64,000 nucleotides of DNA from an uncultured Eubacteriales bacterium (lineage in GTDB: Bacteria > Bacillota > Clostridia > Lachnospirales > Lachnospiraceae). Each line of letters begins with the position of its first letter. Position 1 is the first letter of the stretch. Below the pieces are notes generated by a model. That model had not been told where the DNA came from and made no database searches. It was given only the letters and a program-made list of their open reading frames with translations. Shown in pieces: positions 34,166-43,325 of this stretch. Made by a program: the position numbers and the translations under genes. The DNA lies in the NCBI GenBank assembly GCA_949292785.1, contig CASFBK010000007.1, positions 62,001-126,000 of the forward strand. Reading direction: 5' to 3'.

Positions 34166-36313
34166 ATGGGAAAGATATTCAAGTATTTAAAGAAATATAA
34201 GGCAGTTGTTGTCTGTATTATCCTTTTGCTGATTGTGCAGGCATATTGTGATTTGTCTTTGCCGCAATATATGTCCGATATTGTGGATATTGGAATTCAG
34301 CAGGGAGGAATTGAGCATGTAGCACCGGAAGAAATGCGGGAAGAGACCATGGAAAATCTCTGCGTATTCTTGTCGGATGAGGATGAAAAGACAGTAAAGG
34401 ATGCTTACAGTAAGAATGAACAGGGCAACTATGAACTGACTTTGAAGAAAAAGGAAGATATTGACAAGATAGATGAGCTTTTAGGAGTACCAATGCTGGT
34501 TATGTCCTCTGTGGAAGAAGAAGCAGGAATGGACATGGATACCATAAAAGCGCTTTTAGAAAGTGGTCAGCTCACCAAAGAGCAGATTTTCCAGCAGGAG
34601 GATGCGGTAGAAGAACAGTTAGGAGATATGAGCGAGACTATCATTAATCAGAAGGCATTACTGGTAGTAAAAGAAGAGTATGAAGCATTGGGCTGGGATA
34701 TGGGAGATTATCAGAACAGTTACATGCTCCGTACCGGCGGAAAGATGATAGCAATGGCTGTGGTCATGATGGCAGCAGCAATTTTAGCGGGTATGCTTGC
34801 TTCCTATGCATCTGCAGGCGTTGGTAGAGATTTAAGGGATAAGGTATTTAAGAAGGTGGTTTCTTTTTCCAATAGTGAAATAGAACAGTTTTCCACCGCC
34901 TCTTTGATTACCAGAAGTACGAATGATATCCAGCAAATACAGATGGTAGAGGTCATGCTGCTTCGATTGGTGGTTTATGCACCGATTATCGGTATCGGTG
35001 GTGTTATTAAGGTTGCAAGTACGAAAACCGGAATGGGCTGGATTATCGGAGTAGCGGTAGGTGCCATTATCCTTATCGTAGGACTTTTGATGAGCGTTAC
35101 CATGCCGAAGTTTAAGAAAATGCAGACCCTGGTAGACCGTCTGAATCTGGTGTCCAGAGAAATCTTGACAGGTGTTTCCGTCATTCGTGCATTTTCCAGA
35201 GAAAAATTCGAGGAAAAACGTTTTGCAGGAGCGAATAAAGACCTGATGAAGACGCAGCTGTTTACCAGCCGTGTTATGTCTATGATGATGCCGGTCATGA
35301 TGTTGATTATGAACTGTATTACCGTTGCAATCGTGTGGTTTGGTTCTAAGGGAGTAGACCTTGGAAATCTTCAGGTCGGAGATATGATGGCATTTATTAC
35401 TTACACTATGCTGATTGTTATGGCATTTTTGATGATTACTATGGTATCTATTATGCTTCCAAGAGCAGGAGTTGCAGCAGGACGTATTGACGAGGTATTA
35501 AATACGCAGGCAGAGATATTAGATCCGGAGCAGCCCCAGGATGACAGCAAAGCACAGTGGAGAGGAGAAGTTGTCTTTGATGATGTATCCTTCCAGTATC
35601 CGGGCGCTGACGAGAATGCCATTGAGCATATTTCCTTTGCAGCAGAGCCGGGAAAAACAACTGCCATTATAGGAAGTACCGGATGCGGTAAATCTACGTT
35701 ATTAAATCTGATTCCAAGATTTTATGATGTGACAGAGGGTAAGATTACGATAGATGGTGTGGATATTCGTGACATGACACAGAAAAAACTGAGAAGTCTG
35801 CTTGGATATGTTCCACAGAAAGGAGTTCTGTTCTCCGGAACTATTGCATCTAATATAGGATTTGCAGGAGATGTGTCGGAGGAAAAGATACAGGAAGCGG
35901 CACAGATTGCTCAGGCAGAAGAATTTATATCAGAAAAGGAAGAAGGATACCAAAGCCCGATTGCGCAGGGTGGAACCAATGTATCCGGTGGACAGAAACA
36001 GCGTTTGTCCATTGCGAGAGCTATTGCGAAGAATCCAAAGGTATTTTTGTTTGATGATAGTTTTTCAGCGCTGGATTATAAGACGGATGTTGTATTAAGA
36101 AAGGCACTGAATGAGAAAATATCAGATGCCGCAGTCATTATCGTAGCGCAGAGAATCAGCACCATTCTTCATGCAGACCAGATTATTGTATTAGAGGAAG
36201 GAAAAATGGTAGGAAAGGGAACGCATGAGGAACTGATGAGGTCTTGTGAAACATATCAGGAAATTGCAAAGTCTCAGTTGTCTGAAAAAGAACTGGAAGG
36301 AGGTCTTGCGTAA
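34166..36313 (+). CDS. Heterodimeric ABC exporter half, degenerate-site subunit, with large extracytoplasmic insert
   Basis: 715 residues, about 130 longer than a usual half-exporter. TM1 (~14-33) is followed by a hydrophilic, acidic insert of ~140 residues before TM2 (~195-215); the insert faces outside. The NBD has Walker A GSTGCGKST, signature VSGGQKQR and Walker B VFLFDDSFSALD, where Asp replaces the catalytic Glu. That is the pattern of the subunit bearing the degenerate site in LmrCD/BmrCD/TM287-288 pumps. ATG 34166 has AAAGGGTGG 5 bases before; GTG 34157 lacks space for one. Its TAA overlaps the partner's ATG (TAATG). Confidence 0.88.
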   Translation: MGKIFKYLKKYKAVVVCIILLLIVQAYCDLSLPQYMSDIVDIGIQQGGIEHVAPEEMREETMENLCVFLSDEDEKTVKDAYSKNEQGNYELTLKKKEDIDKIDELLGVPMLVMSSVEEEAGMDMDTIKALLESGQLTKEQIFQQEDAVEEQLGDMSETIINQKALLVVKEEYEALGWDMGDYQNSYMLRTGGKMIAMAVVMMAAAILAGMLASYASAGVGRDLRDKVFKKVVSFSNSEIEQFSTASLITRSTNDIQQIQMVEVMLLRLVVYAPIIGIGGVIKVASTKTGMGWIIGVAVGAIILIVGLLMSVTMPKFKKMQTLVDRLNLVSREILTGVSVIRAFSREKFEEKRFAGANKDLMKTQLFTSRVMSMMMPVMMLIMNCITVAIVWFGSKGVDLGNLQVGDMMAFITYTMLIVMAFLMITMVSIMLPRAGVAAGRIDEVLNTQAEILDPEQPQDDSKAQWRGEVVFDDVSFQYPGADENAIEHISFAAEPGKTTAIIGSTGCGKSTLLNLIPRFYDVTEGKITIDGVDIRDMTQKKLRSLLGYVPQKGVLFSGTIASNIGFAGDVSEEKIQEAAQIAQAEEFISEKEEGYQSPIAQGGTNVSGGQKQRLSIARAIAKNPKVFLFDDSFSALDYKTDVVLRKALNEKISDAAVIIVAQRISTILHADQIIVLEEGKMVGKGTHEELMRSCETYQEIAKSQLSEKELEGGLA

Positions 36314-38151
36314 TGAGCGAAAATAAACGACGTCCTGGAATGGGGCATGGACCGGGAGCCGGAATGGTACCGGGAGAAAAAGCCAAAAACTTTAAAGGAA
36401 CTGTGGCACAGCTCATAAAATATATGGGGAATTATAAGCTTGGGGCATTAGTGGTTCTGATATTTGCCATTGCTTCTACGGTATTTAGCATTGTAGGACC
36501 GAAAATCTTAGGAAAAGCGACAACAGAGCTTTTTAACGGTCTGGTAAATAAAGTTTCAGGGCAGGGCAGCATTGATTTTGATAAAATCGGGAAGATACTG
36601 CTGTTCTTGTTAGGTGTTTATCTGATTAGTGCACTGTGTTCCTTTGTACAGGGATGGATTATGAGTGGAATTACGCAGAAAATCTGTTTCCGGTTCCGCG
36701 AAGACATTTCAAAGAAAATCAATCGGATGCCGATGAAGTACTTTGAATCCAGAACAGTGGGAGAAGTATTGTCCAGAATTACCAACGATGTGGATACCTT
36801 AGGCCAGGGGCTGAATCAGAGCGTCACGCAGTTGATTACCTCTATCACCACCATGATAGGTATTTTAATTATGATGTTGACCATCAGCCCTCTGATGACG
36901 TTGATTGCAGTTATTATTCTTCCGGTGTCAGGTATTTTGATTAGTATTGTAGTCAAGCATTCGCAGAAATATTTCGTAGCACAACAGAAATATTTAGGAA
37001 AAATCAATGGTCAGGTAGAAGAAGTATACAGCGGCCACAACATCGTAAAGGTATTTAATAAAGAAGAGGATATGTTAAAAGAGTTTGACGAGACAAACGG
37101 AATTTTATTCCAGTCTGCATGGAAGTCACAGTTCTTATCCGGAATGATGATGCCGATTATGAACTTTGTGGGAAATCTTGGATATGTAGGAGTTGCCGTA
37201 GTTGGTGGTATTCAGGTAATCAGCGGAAATATTGAGGTAGGAGATATCCAGTCCTTTATCCAGTATGTAAAGAGCTTTACACAGCCGATTTCACAGATGG
37301 CTCAGGTGTCAAATATGCTTCAGTCTACAGCAGCGGCTGCAGAACGTGTTTTTGAATTCCTTGGAGAAGAGGAAGAGGATTTAGTTGCAGAGCATCCGGT
37401 AAAACTGGACCATGTAGAAGGAAATGTAACCTTTGAACATGTAAAGTTCGGATATCATCCGGATAAGATTATCGTCAATGATTTCAACTGTAAGGTAGAA
37501 CCGGGACAGATGGTAGCCATTGTAGGACCTACCGGAGCAGGAAAAACTACCATGGTAAAACTTCTGATGCGTTTTTATGATGTAAACAGTGGAAGCATCA
37601 AGGTCGATGGACATGATTTGAGAGACTTTAATCGTGCCGATTTAAGAGAGAATTTCGGTATGGTATTGCAGGATACCTGGTTGTTTAAGGGAACGATTAT
37701 GGAAAATATCCGGTATGGAAGACTGGATGCTACGGATGAAGAAGTCATTGCGGCCGCAAAGGCAGCACATGCTCATCATTTTATCACCACTTTACCGGGT
37801 GGATACAATATGGAACTGAATGAAGATGCAAGCAATGTGTCTCAGGGGCAGAAACAGTTACTTACCATTGCAAGAGCTATCCTTGCAGACAATCCGGTTC
37901 TGATTCTGGATGAGGCAACCTCTTCCGTAGATACCCGTACCGAGGAACGGATTCAGAAGGCAATGAATAACCTGATGAAGGGAAGAACCAGCTTTGTCAT
38001 TGCACACCGTCTTTCTACCATTAAGGATGCGGACATCATTCTGGTAATGAAGGATGGCGATATTATCGAGCAGGGTAATCATGAAGAACTGCTTGCAAAG
38101 GGCGGATTTTATGCAGAGCTCTATAATTCACAGTTTGAGGAAGCGTCGTAA
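36313..38151 (+). CDS. Heterodimeric ABC exporter half, catalytic-site subunit
   Basis: 612 residues. A Gly/Pro/Met-rich N-terminal tail is followed by six membrane helices and an NBD. Walker A is GPTGAGKTT, Walker B VLILDEATSSVDTRTEE with the catalytic Glu, and the signature is the altered VSQGQKQ (Gly to Gln), complementary to the partner subunit, so the pair should form one good and one poor ATP site. Together with the upstream gene it exports drugs, peptides or lipids; substrate unknown. Start overlaps the previous stop by one base, so translational coupling is likely. Confidence 0.92.
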   Translation: MSENKRRPGMGHGPGAGMVPGEKAKNFKGTVAQLIKYMGNYKLGALVVLIFAIASTVFSIVGPKILGKATTELFNGLVNKVSGQGSIDFDKIGKILLFLLGVYLISALCSFVQGWIMSGITQKICFRFREDISKKINRMPMKYFESRTVGEVLSRITNDVDTLGQGLNQSVTQLITSITTMIGILIMMLTISPLMTLIAVIILPVSGILISIVVKHSQKYFVAQQKYLGKINGQVEEVYSGHNIVKVFNKEEDMLKEFDETNGILFQSAWKSQFLSGMMMPIMNFVGNLGYVGVAVVGGIQVISGNIEVGDIQSFIQYVKSFTQPISQMAQVSNMLQSTAAAAERVFEFLGEEEEDLVAEHPVKLDHVEGNVTFEHVKFGYHPDKIIVNDFNCKVEPGQMVAIVGPTGAGKTTMVKLLMRFYDVNSGSIKVDGHDLRDFNRADLRENFGMVLQDTWLFKGTIMENIRYGRLDATDEEVIAAAKAAHAHHFITTLPGGYNMELNEDASNVSQGQKQLLTIARAILADNPVLILDEATSSVDTRTEERIQKAMNNLMKGRTSFVIAHRLSTIKDADIILVMKDGDIIEQGNHEELLAKGGFYAELYNSQFEEAS

Positions 38152-38183
38152 GAGACAGGCAAAATTTGAAATATGACGTAATT

Positions 38184-38228
38184 ATTCAGAGGAGAGCAGA
38201 ACGTAAATGTGCCTGCTCTTTTCTGAAT
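38184..38228. terminator. Bidirectional terminator between convergent genes
   Basis: Two stacked stems: ATTCAGA/TCTGAAT outside and AGAGCAG/CTGCTCT inside. It stands between the ABC operon (+) and the YbaK-type gene (-). Confidence 0.8.
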
Positions 38229-38236
38229 AGCTCAAT

Positions 38237-38785
38237 TTACAAATCTACATAAATTACTTCATGCCCTACCGCAGGCAGAAATTTTTCCAGTAAATCATTC
38301 GTCAACAGTTTTATACTGGAAGTATTGATACAGGGGTGGCAGCCTAAGTACTCTTCCTTCAGCAAATCCCGGTCCATTAGAAGTTGTACTTTATGCTCGG
38401 AATCATTCATAAGTCCCATCACGCTGACGGAACCGGGAGTGATGTCTAAAAGCTCTGACATATATTCCTCTGGTGCAAAGGAAAGTCTTGCTACACCAAG
38501 CTGTTTTGAAACGATTTTAGTTTGAAACTTTTTCTCGCCAGGCATCATCAGCAGATAAAAATTGGTTTTCTGGGTGTTGCACAGAAAAAGGTTTTTACAT
38601 ATATGAATGCCAAGTCTGGCATCCACATCATGACATGCTTCAATCGTAGGCATAGCCTCGTGGTCAATGCGCTGGTACGAAATACCAAGAGAATCCAATA
38701 GGTCATAGGTGTGGATTTCCTTGGCTAAGCGGTCTGCGGCATCTTTTGGGCGCCCTTCAAAAATCGGTGTATGTAAAATATCCAT
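38237..38785 (-). CDS. YbaK/ProX-type aminoacyl-tRNA deacylase
   Basis: 182 residues of the YbaK/prolyl-tRNA-editing fold: SLGISYQRIDHEAMPTIEAC with the lid region, LFLCNTQKTNFYLLMMPGEKK including the conserved Lys, and LGVARLSFAPEE and TPGSVSVMGLMND typical of ProXp-ala/PrdX proteins, which hydrolyse Ala mischarged on tRNA-Pro. AAAGGAG lies before the ATG at 38785; the 20-codon longer form lacks this. Own minus-strand promoter with TTGACA. It probably acts as a stand-alone proofreading factor. Confidence 0.85.
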   Translation of the reverse strand: MDILHTPIFEGRPKDAADRLAKEIHTYDLLDSLGISYQRIDHEAMPTIEACHDVDARLGIHICKNLFLCNTQKTNFYLLMMPGEKKFQTKIVSKQLGVARLSFAPEEYMSELLDITPGSVSVMGLMNDSEHKVQLLMDRDLLKEEYLGCHPCINTSSIKLLTNDLLEKFLPAVGHEVIYVDL

Positions 38786-38836
38786 AATGTTCTCCTTTGG
38801 TGTTTGTGGTAGTGTTGAGAAAATTTTAACAGTTTC

Positions 38837-38865
38837 ATTTTGCATGTATTACAAAAAGATGTCAA
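38837..38865 (-). promoter_or_regulatory. Promoter of the YbaK-type gene
   Basis: On the minus strand: TTGACA (38860-38865), 17-base spacer, CAAAAT (38837-38842). Confidence 0.6.
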
Positions 38866-38984
38866 GGGTAGAGAGGGAGAATTTTGCAATAATACAAATC
38901 TAAGAAGAGTTATCCATAAAAGTGCACAATTCCGTTGCATTCCTATATTGTAATTTGTTACAAAATTTTTACAAGCCGAAAGAA

Positions 38985-39018
38985 AACACTGACGAAAAAC
39001 TTTTTTCAGTGTTAAAAT
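38985..39018 (+). promoter_or_regulatory. Inverted repeat overlapping the presumed carD promoter
   Basis: AACACTGA (38985-38992) and TCAGTGTT (39006-39013) form an 8-bp inverted repeat. A weak promoter CTGACG, 18 bases, TAAAAT (39013-39018) runs through it. Could be an operator; not a terminator, as no T run follows. Confidence 0.35.
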
Positions 39019-39059
39019 AAAAGTAACAAGTATACAGGCGCGTAGAAGGAGTGAAAGCA

Positions 39060-39569
39060 ATGTTTCAGACAGGCGATTATATCATATACGGAAACAACGG
39101 AGTATGCAGAGTAGAAAGCGTGGGAACCATTGATATGATTCCTGGGATTCCCAAAGACAAAATATATTATACGTTAAAACCTCTTTATATCAAAGGAAGT
39201 ACCATATATACTCCGGTAGATAACCAGAAGGTTCTGATTCGTCCGTTGATTTCAAGGGAGGAAGCCATGGAACTGATTGATGGAGCAGAAGAGATTGAAA
39301 CGCTCTGGATTACCAATGAAAAACAAAGAGAAGAGATTTACAAGGAAGAGCTTGCCACCTGTGACTGCAAGGAGCTGATAAAGATTATCAAAACAGTATA
39401 TCAGAGAATGCAGTCAAGACTTGCAGAAGGCAAAAAGATGACCAACAATGACCGGAAGTATTTCAAGATGGCACAGGATAGCTTGTATGGAGAGCTTGCC
39501 ATTGTACTGGACATGGAAAAGGAAAAGGTAGAAGAATTCATTACGGAGCGGATGCAACAAAAGGCATAA
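39060..39569 (+). CDS. CarD/CdnL-family RNA-polymerase-binding regulator
   Basis: 169 residues. The N-terminal ~60 residues form the Tudor-like RNA polymerase interacting domain (FQTGDYIIYGNNGVCRVESV, YYTLKPLY, STIYTPVDN), followed by a helical domain (ELATCDCKELIKIIKTVYQRM and KYFKMAQDSLYGELAIVLDM). CarD-type proteins stabilise open complexes at promoters. AAGGAG stands 8 bases before ATG 39060; GTG 39051 abuts the ribosome site and is rejected. No operon partner. Effect here on stress or growth-rate control is inference. Confidence 0.88.
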   Translation: MFQTGDYIIYGNNGVCRVESVGTIDMIPGIPKDKIYYTLKPLYIKGSTIYTPVDNQKVLIRPLISREEAMELIDGAEEIETLWITNEKQREEIYKEELATCDCKELIKIIKTVYQRMQSRLAEGKKMTNNDRKYFKMAQDSLYGELAIVLDMEKEKVEEFITERMQQKA

Positions 39570-39633
39570 GCATTAAAAAAGGAGCTGTGATAAACAGCTT
39601 CTATTTTTTTGCAAATTGGATAAAATTCTCATG

Positions 39634-39662
39634 TTGACATTCCGGTATATTGATGATACGAT
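39634..39662 (+). promoter_or_regulatory. nrdDG promoter
   Basis: Perfect -35 TTGACA (39634-39639), 17-base spacer, TACGAT (39657-39662). The spacer holds a weak NrdR-like TTCCGGTATATTGATG. Confidence 0.75.
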
Positions 39663-39673
39663 ATTGCAACAGA

Positions 39674-39689
39674 ACACAATATATAGCGT
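39674..39689. promoter_or_regulatory. NrdR box
   Basis: ACACAATATATAGCGT closely matches the NrdR consensus acaCwATATATwGtgt. It lies just downstream of the promoter; the weaker half-match in the promoter spacer may be the partner site of the usual NrdR pair, though the 34-base offset is not ideal. Confidence 0.7.
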
Positions 39690-39754
39690 GTAAGATGAAA
39701 CAGATATACTATATAAAGAAAATATGCAAGGATTAGGAAGAAAGAGGAAAATCA

Positions 39755-41884
39755 ATGGAGAAACAGTTAAAAGTAATAAAGAAGGATGGAACCAAAGAAG
39801 AATTTAACGTGCAGAAAGTGATTACTGCGGTCAACAAATCAGCATACCGTGCATTGACAAAATTTACACAGGAAGAACTGAACTTTATCTGTCAGTTCGT
39901 AGAGGAAAAGGTAGACGAGATGGGATTGCAGGAGATTCCCATTGCACAGATGCACAATATTGTAGAAAGTGCATTGGAAAGGGTAAATCCTATAGTGGCA
40001 AAAAGTTATCGGGATTACCGCAACTATAAGCAGGATTTCGTTCAGATGTTAGATGAGGTATATAAGAAAAGCCAGTCTATCATGTACATAGGAGATAAGG
40101 AAAACTCCAATACGGACAGTGCCCTGGTGTCTACCAAGCGAAGTCTGATTTTTAATCAGCTCAACAAGGAATTGTATCAGAAATTTTTCATGACAACAGA
40201 AGAGATTCAGGCATGCCGGGATGGATATATCTATGTTCACGACATGTCTGCAAGAAGAGATACCATGAACTGTTGTCTGTTTGATGTGGAAAACGTTTTA
40301 AAAGGCGGATTTGAAATGGGAAATTTGTGGTACAATGAGCCAAAGACCCTGGATGTGGCATTTGATGTTATCGGAGATATTGTGTTAAGTGCGGCAAGCC
40401 AGCAGTATGGCGGTTTCACGGTGCCAAGTGTAGAAAAGATTTTAGAACCATATGCTGAGAAATCCTATATGAAATATATGGAAAAGTACAAATCATTGGG
40501 ATTAGGAGAAGAGCGTGCAGAAGAGGAGACCATGAAGGATATTGCTCGTGACATGGAACAGGGCGTTCAGGGATGGGAATATAAGTTCAATTCTGTCTCT
40601 TCCAGCCGTGGAGATTATCCCTTCATTACCATGACCTTCGGCACCGGGACAGGGCGTTTTGCCAAAATGGCCTCCATTGCCATTTTGAATGTGCGAAGAA
40701 AAGGTCAGGGAAAGGCAGAGTGTAAGAAGCCGGTGCTGTTTCCGAAATTAGTATTTTTATATGATGAGAATCTCCACGGACCGGGAAAAGAGTTAGAGGA
40801 TGTATTTGAAGCAGGCATTGAGTGTTCCAGAAAGACCATGTATCCTGACTGGCTCAGCCTTACCGGAAGAGGCTACATTGCCAGCATGTACAAGCAATAT
40901 GGGAAAATCATCAGCCCTATGGGATGCCGGGCATTCTTATCGCCATGGTATGAAAGAGGCGGTATTCATCCGGCAGATGATAAAGACGCACCGGTATTTG
41001 TAGGAAGATTTAATATTGGTGTAGTAAGTCTCCATCTGCCAATGATTCTGGCAAAGTCCAGACAGGAGAGCCGGGACTTTTATGAGGTATTGGATTATTA
41101 TCTGGAATTAATCCGGCAGCTTCACATTCGCACTTATGCCTATTTAGGAGAAATGCGGGCTTCCACCAATCCACTTGCTTACTGTGAGGGCGGTTTTTAC
41201 GGTGGACATCTGGGCATCCATGACAAGATTAAACCATTGTTAAAGACAGCAACTGCCTCCTTTGGAATCACTGCATTGAATGAATTACAGGAGCTTTATA
41301 ATGGAAAATCTCTGGTAGAAGATGGAGCCTTTGCTCTTGAAGTATTAGAGCATATCAATGAAAAGGTGAGCGAGTTCAAGAAAGAAGACGGCAATCTGTA
41401 TGCCATTTATGCTACACCGGCAGAGAACCTCTGTGGACTTCAGGTAAAACAGTTCCGCAAGAAATATGGCATCGTGGAAAATGTGTCTGACCGTGAGTAT
41501 GTAAGTAACGGCTTCCACTGTCATGTAACCGAGGACATTACGCCGATTCAGAAGCAGGATTTAGAATACCGGTTCTGGGAATTGAGCAATGGTGGAAAAA
41601 TACAGTATGTAAAATATCCCATTGATTATAACAAAGAAGCAGTGAAAACACTGGTGCGCCGGGCAATGGATATGGGATTTTACGAAGGAGTTAACCTGTC
41701 GCTGTCATACTGCGATGACTGTGGACATCAGGAATTGGAGATGGATGTGTGTCCGAAGTGCGGCAGCAAAAATCTTACCAAGATAGACCGTATGAATGGT
41801 TATCTTTCCTACTCCAGGGTAAAGGGCGATACCAGATTAAATGAAGCAAAAATGGCAGAAATTGCAGAAAGAAAGAGTATGTAA
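39755..41884 (+). CDS. nrdD: Anaerobic (class III) ribonucleoside-triphosphate reductase
   Basis: Reduces ribonucleotides to deoxyribonucleotides under anoxia by a glycyl radical. 709 residues, usual size. N-terminal ATP-cone (~3-90, VIKKDGTKEEFNVQKV), then the catalytic barrel (SSSRGDYPFITMTFG and surrounding Cys residues such as TMNCCLFD), a zinc ribbon with Cys653, 656, 666 and 669, and the glycyl radical loop RMNGYLSY, Gly682. Activated by NrdG, the next gene (11-base gap). The -35/-10 and NrdR box upstream predict NrdR repression when dNTPs are ample. Confidence 0.96.
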   Translation: MEKQLKVIKKDGTKEEFNVQKVITAVNKSAYRALTKFTQEELNFICQFVEEKVDEMGLQEIPIAQMHNIVESALERVNPIVAKSYRDYRNYKQDFVQMLDEVYKKSQSIMYIGDKENSNTDSALVSTKRSLIFNQLNKELYQKFFMTTEEIQACRDGYIYVHDMSARRDTMNCCLFDVENVLKGGFEMGNLWYNEPKTLDVAFDVIGDIVLSAASQQYGGFTVPSVEKILEPYAEKSYMKYMEKYKSLGLGEERAEEETMKDIARDMEQGVQGWEYKFNSVSSSRGDYPFITMTFGTGTGRFAKMASIAILNVRRKGQGKAECKKPVLFPKLVFLYDENLHGPGKELEDVFEAGIECSRKTMYPDWLSLTGRGYIASMYKQYGKIISPMGCRAFLSPWYERGGIHPADDKDAPVFVGRFNIGVVSLHLPMILAKSRQESRDFYEVLDYYLELIRQLHIRTYAYLGEMRASTNPLAYCEGGFYGGHLGIHDKIKPLLKTATASFGITALNELQELYNGKSLVEDGAFALEVLEHINEKVSEFKKEDGNLYAIYATPAENLCGLQVKQFRKKYGIVENVSDREYVSNGFHCHVTEDITPIQKQDLEYRFWELSNGGKIQYVKYPIDYNKEAVKTLVRRAMDMGFYEGVNLSLSYCDDCGHQELEMDVCPKCGSKNLTKIDRMNGYLSYSRVKGDTRLNEAKMAEIAERKSM

Positions 41885-41895
41885 GAGGAAATGCA

Positions 41896-42387
41896 ATGAG
41901 ATACCACAATATAACAAAGGATGACATGTTAAATGGAGACGGACTGCGGGTAGTGCTATGGGTGGCAGGATGTTCCCATGGATGCAAGGGGTGCCATAAT
42001 CCGGTCACCTGGGACCCAAATGGCGGACTGGAATTTGACCAGGAGGCAAAGGAGGAAATTTTCACAGAATTAGAAAAGGATTACATTTCCGGAATCACCT
42101 TTAGCGGAGGAGACCCATTGTTCTTTTCTAACCGCCCGGATGTTTTAAAACTGATTCGTGAAATCAAGGAGAGATTCCCGGAGAAAACCGTCTGGCTCTA
42201 TACCGGGTTTGAATGGGAAGCAATTTCAGAACTGGAGGTAATGAAGTATCTGGATGTACTGGTAGATGGAAGGTTCCTTTTGGAAAAGAAGGATACAAAG
42301 CTTCACTGGAAAGGAAGCGCCAATCAGCGTGTGATAGATGTTCCGGCAACAAGAGAAAACGGACAGGTAGTTTTGCACTGTGAATAG
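41896..42387 (+). CDS. nrdG: Anaerobic ribonucleotide reductase activating enzyme (radical SAM)
   Basis: 163 residues. The radical-SAM cluster motif CSHGCKGC (C-x3-C-x2-C) lies near residue 26, followed by TFSGGDPLF (SAM-binding GGD). It uses reduced flavodoxin or ferredoxin and SAM to make the glycyl radical on NrdD. Order nrdD-nrdG is standard. GAGGAAA precedes the ATG. Followed by a terminator. Confidence 0.95.
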   Translation: MRYHNITKDDMLNGDGLRVVLWVAGCSHGCKGCHNPVTWDPNGGLEFDQEAKEEIFTELEKDYISGITFSGGDPLFFSNRPDVLKLIREIKERFPEKTVWLYTGFEWEAISELEVMKYLDVLVDGRFLLEKKDTKLHWKGSANQRVIDVPATRENGQVVLHCE

Positions 42388-42391
42388 GAAG

Positions 42392-42428
42392 AAACGGGTA
42401 ATATCGTAATAGGATATTATCCGTTTTT
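42392..42428 (+). terminator. nrdDG terminator
   Basis: 14-bp stem with one mismatch (AAACGGGTAATATC / GATATTATCCGTTT), 7-base loop, T run. Confidence 0.85.
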
Positions 42429-42488
42429 ATTTACTGGATTCCGGTGTCCCAAGTGTTACCTACTGATAAATAATATCAGAAAATAATA

Positions 42489-42517
42489 TTGACATTTCTG
42501 ACAAAACATATTATAGT
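42489..42517 (+). promoter_or_regulatory. Promoter of the TrmB-type gene
   Basis: TTGACA, 17-base spacer, TATAGT. Predicted start near 42524, 39 bases before the ATG. Confidence 0.8.
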
Positions 42518-42562
42518 GTTCCTGAAAAGTACCACTAAAAGAACAGCTAAGAAAGGAACCCT

Positions 42563-43282
42563 ATGGATACCAAGAATCTGATTGAATATCTGGTTGCCTT
42601 TGGCTTGACAGGGCAGGAGGCTTTGGTGTATCTGGAGCTGTTCCGCTTGGGGAAAAGTACCGGTTATGAAATTTCCAAAGCCACCGGAATTTCCCGTTCC
42701 AATGCCTATAAGGCACTGGCGGGACTAATGGATAAGGGAGCGGCCTGTGTCAGCGAAGGAACTGCCAAAAAGTATACGGCAGTAGGAATTGAGGAATTTT
42801 GTCAGAATAAAATAAGAACGCTGCAGGAGCGAAAAGAATATTTGGCAGCACATATGCCAAGAGAAAAGGAAGACACAGAAGGGTATATTACGATTCGTTC
42901 TGACGAAAATATTTCCGACAAGGTAAAAAATATGCTGGAAAAGGCAGAAAAGCGTGTATATATATCTATGGCGCAGAAGCTGCTTCGTGTGATAGAACCG
43001 GAATTAAAAGCCTTGATAGAAAGAAAGATAAAGTTAGTAATTCTGACGGACAAGCCTTTTGCATTGTCCGGAGCCAAGATTTATCAGACCCGGGATAAAA
43101 AGAACCAGATTGGAATTATCACGGATTCCAGTTATGTACTTACCGGAGAACTGGGAAAGGGAAAGGAAAGCACCTGCCTGTATTCCGGTCAGGTGAATTT
43201 TGTACAGGTGTTTAAGGATTCCATGAAAAATGAAATACGTCTGATAGAGTTAGACAGTGGAGAAGCCCAAAACAGAAAATGA
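42563..43282 (+). CDS. TrmB-family transcriptional regulator
   Basis: 239 residues. N-terminal winged HTH of TrmB type (FGLTGQEALVYLELFRLG, then GYEISKATGISRSNAYKALA), then a linker with coiled-coil (KIRTLQERKEYLA) and a C-terminal PLD-like sensor region (KVKNMLEKAEKRVYISM). TrmB proteins sense sugars or metabolites. AAAGGAA precedes ATG 42563. It lies 43 bases before a decarboxylase gene that it may control. The longer frame of that gene overlaps this end but starts without a ribosome site. Confidence 0.82.
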   Translation: MDTKNLIEYLVAFGLTGQEALVYLELFRLGKSTGYEISKATGISRSNAYKALAGLMDKGAACVSEGTAKKYTAVGIEEFCQNKIRTLQERKEYLAAHMPREKEDTEGYITIRSDENISDKVKNMLEKAEKRVYISMAQKLLRVIEPELKALIERKIKLVILTDKPFALSGAKIYQTRDKKNQIGIITDSSYVLTGELGKGKESTCLYSGQVNFVQVFKDSMKNEIRLIELDSGEAQNRK

Positions 43283-43325
43283 TACACAGCAAATACAAAA
43301 CAGAAACAATAAAGGAGAAGCAACA

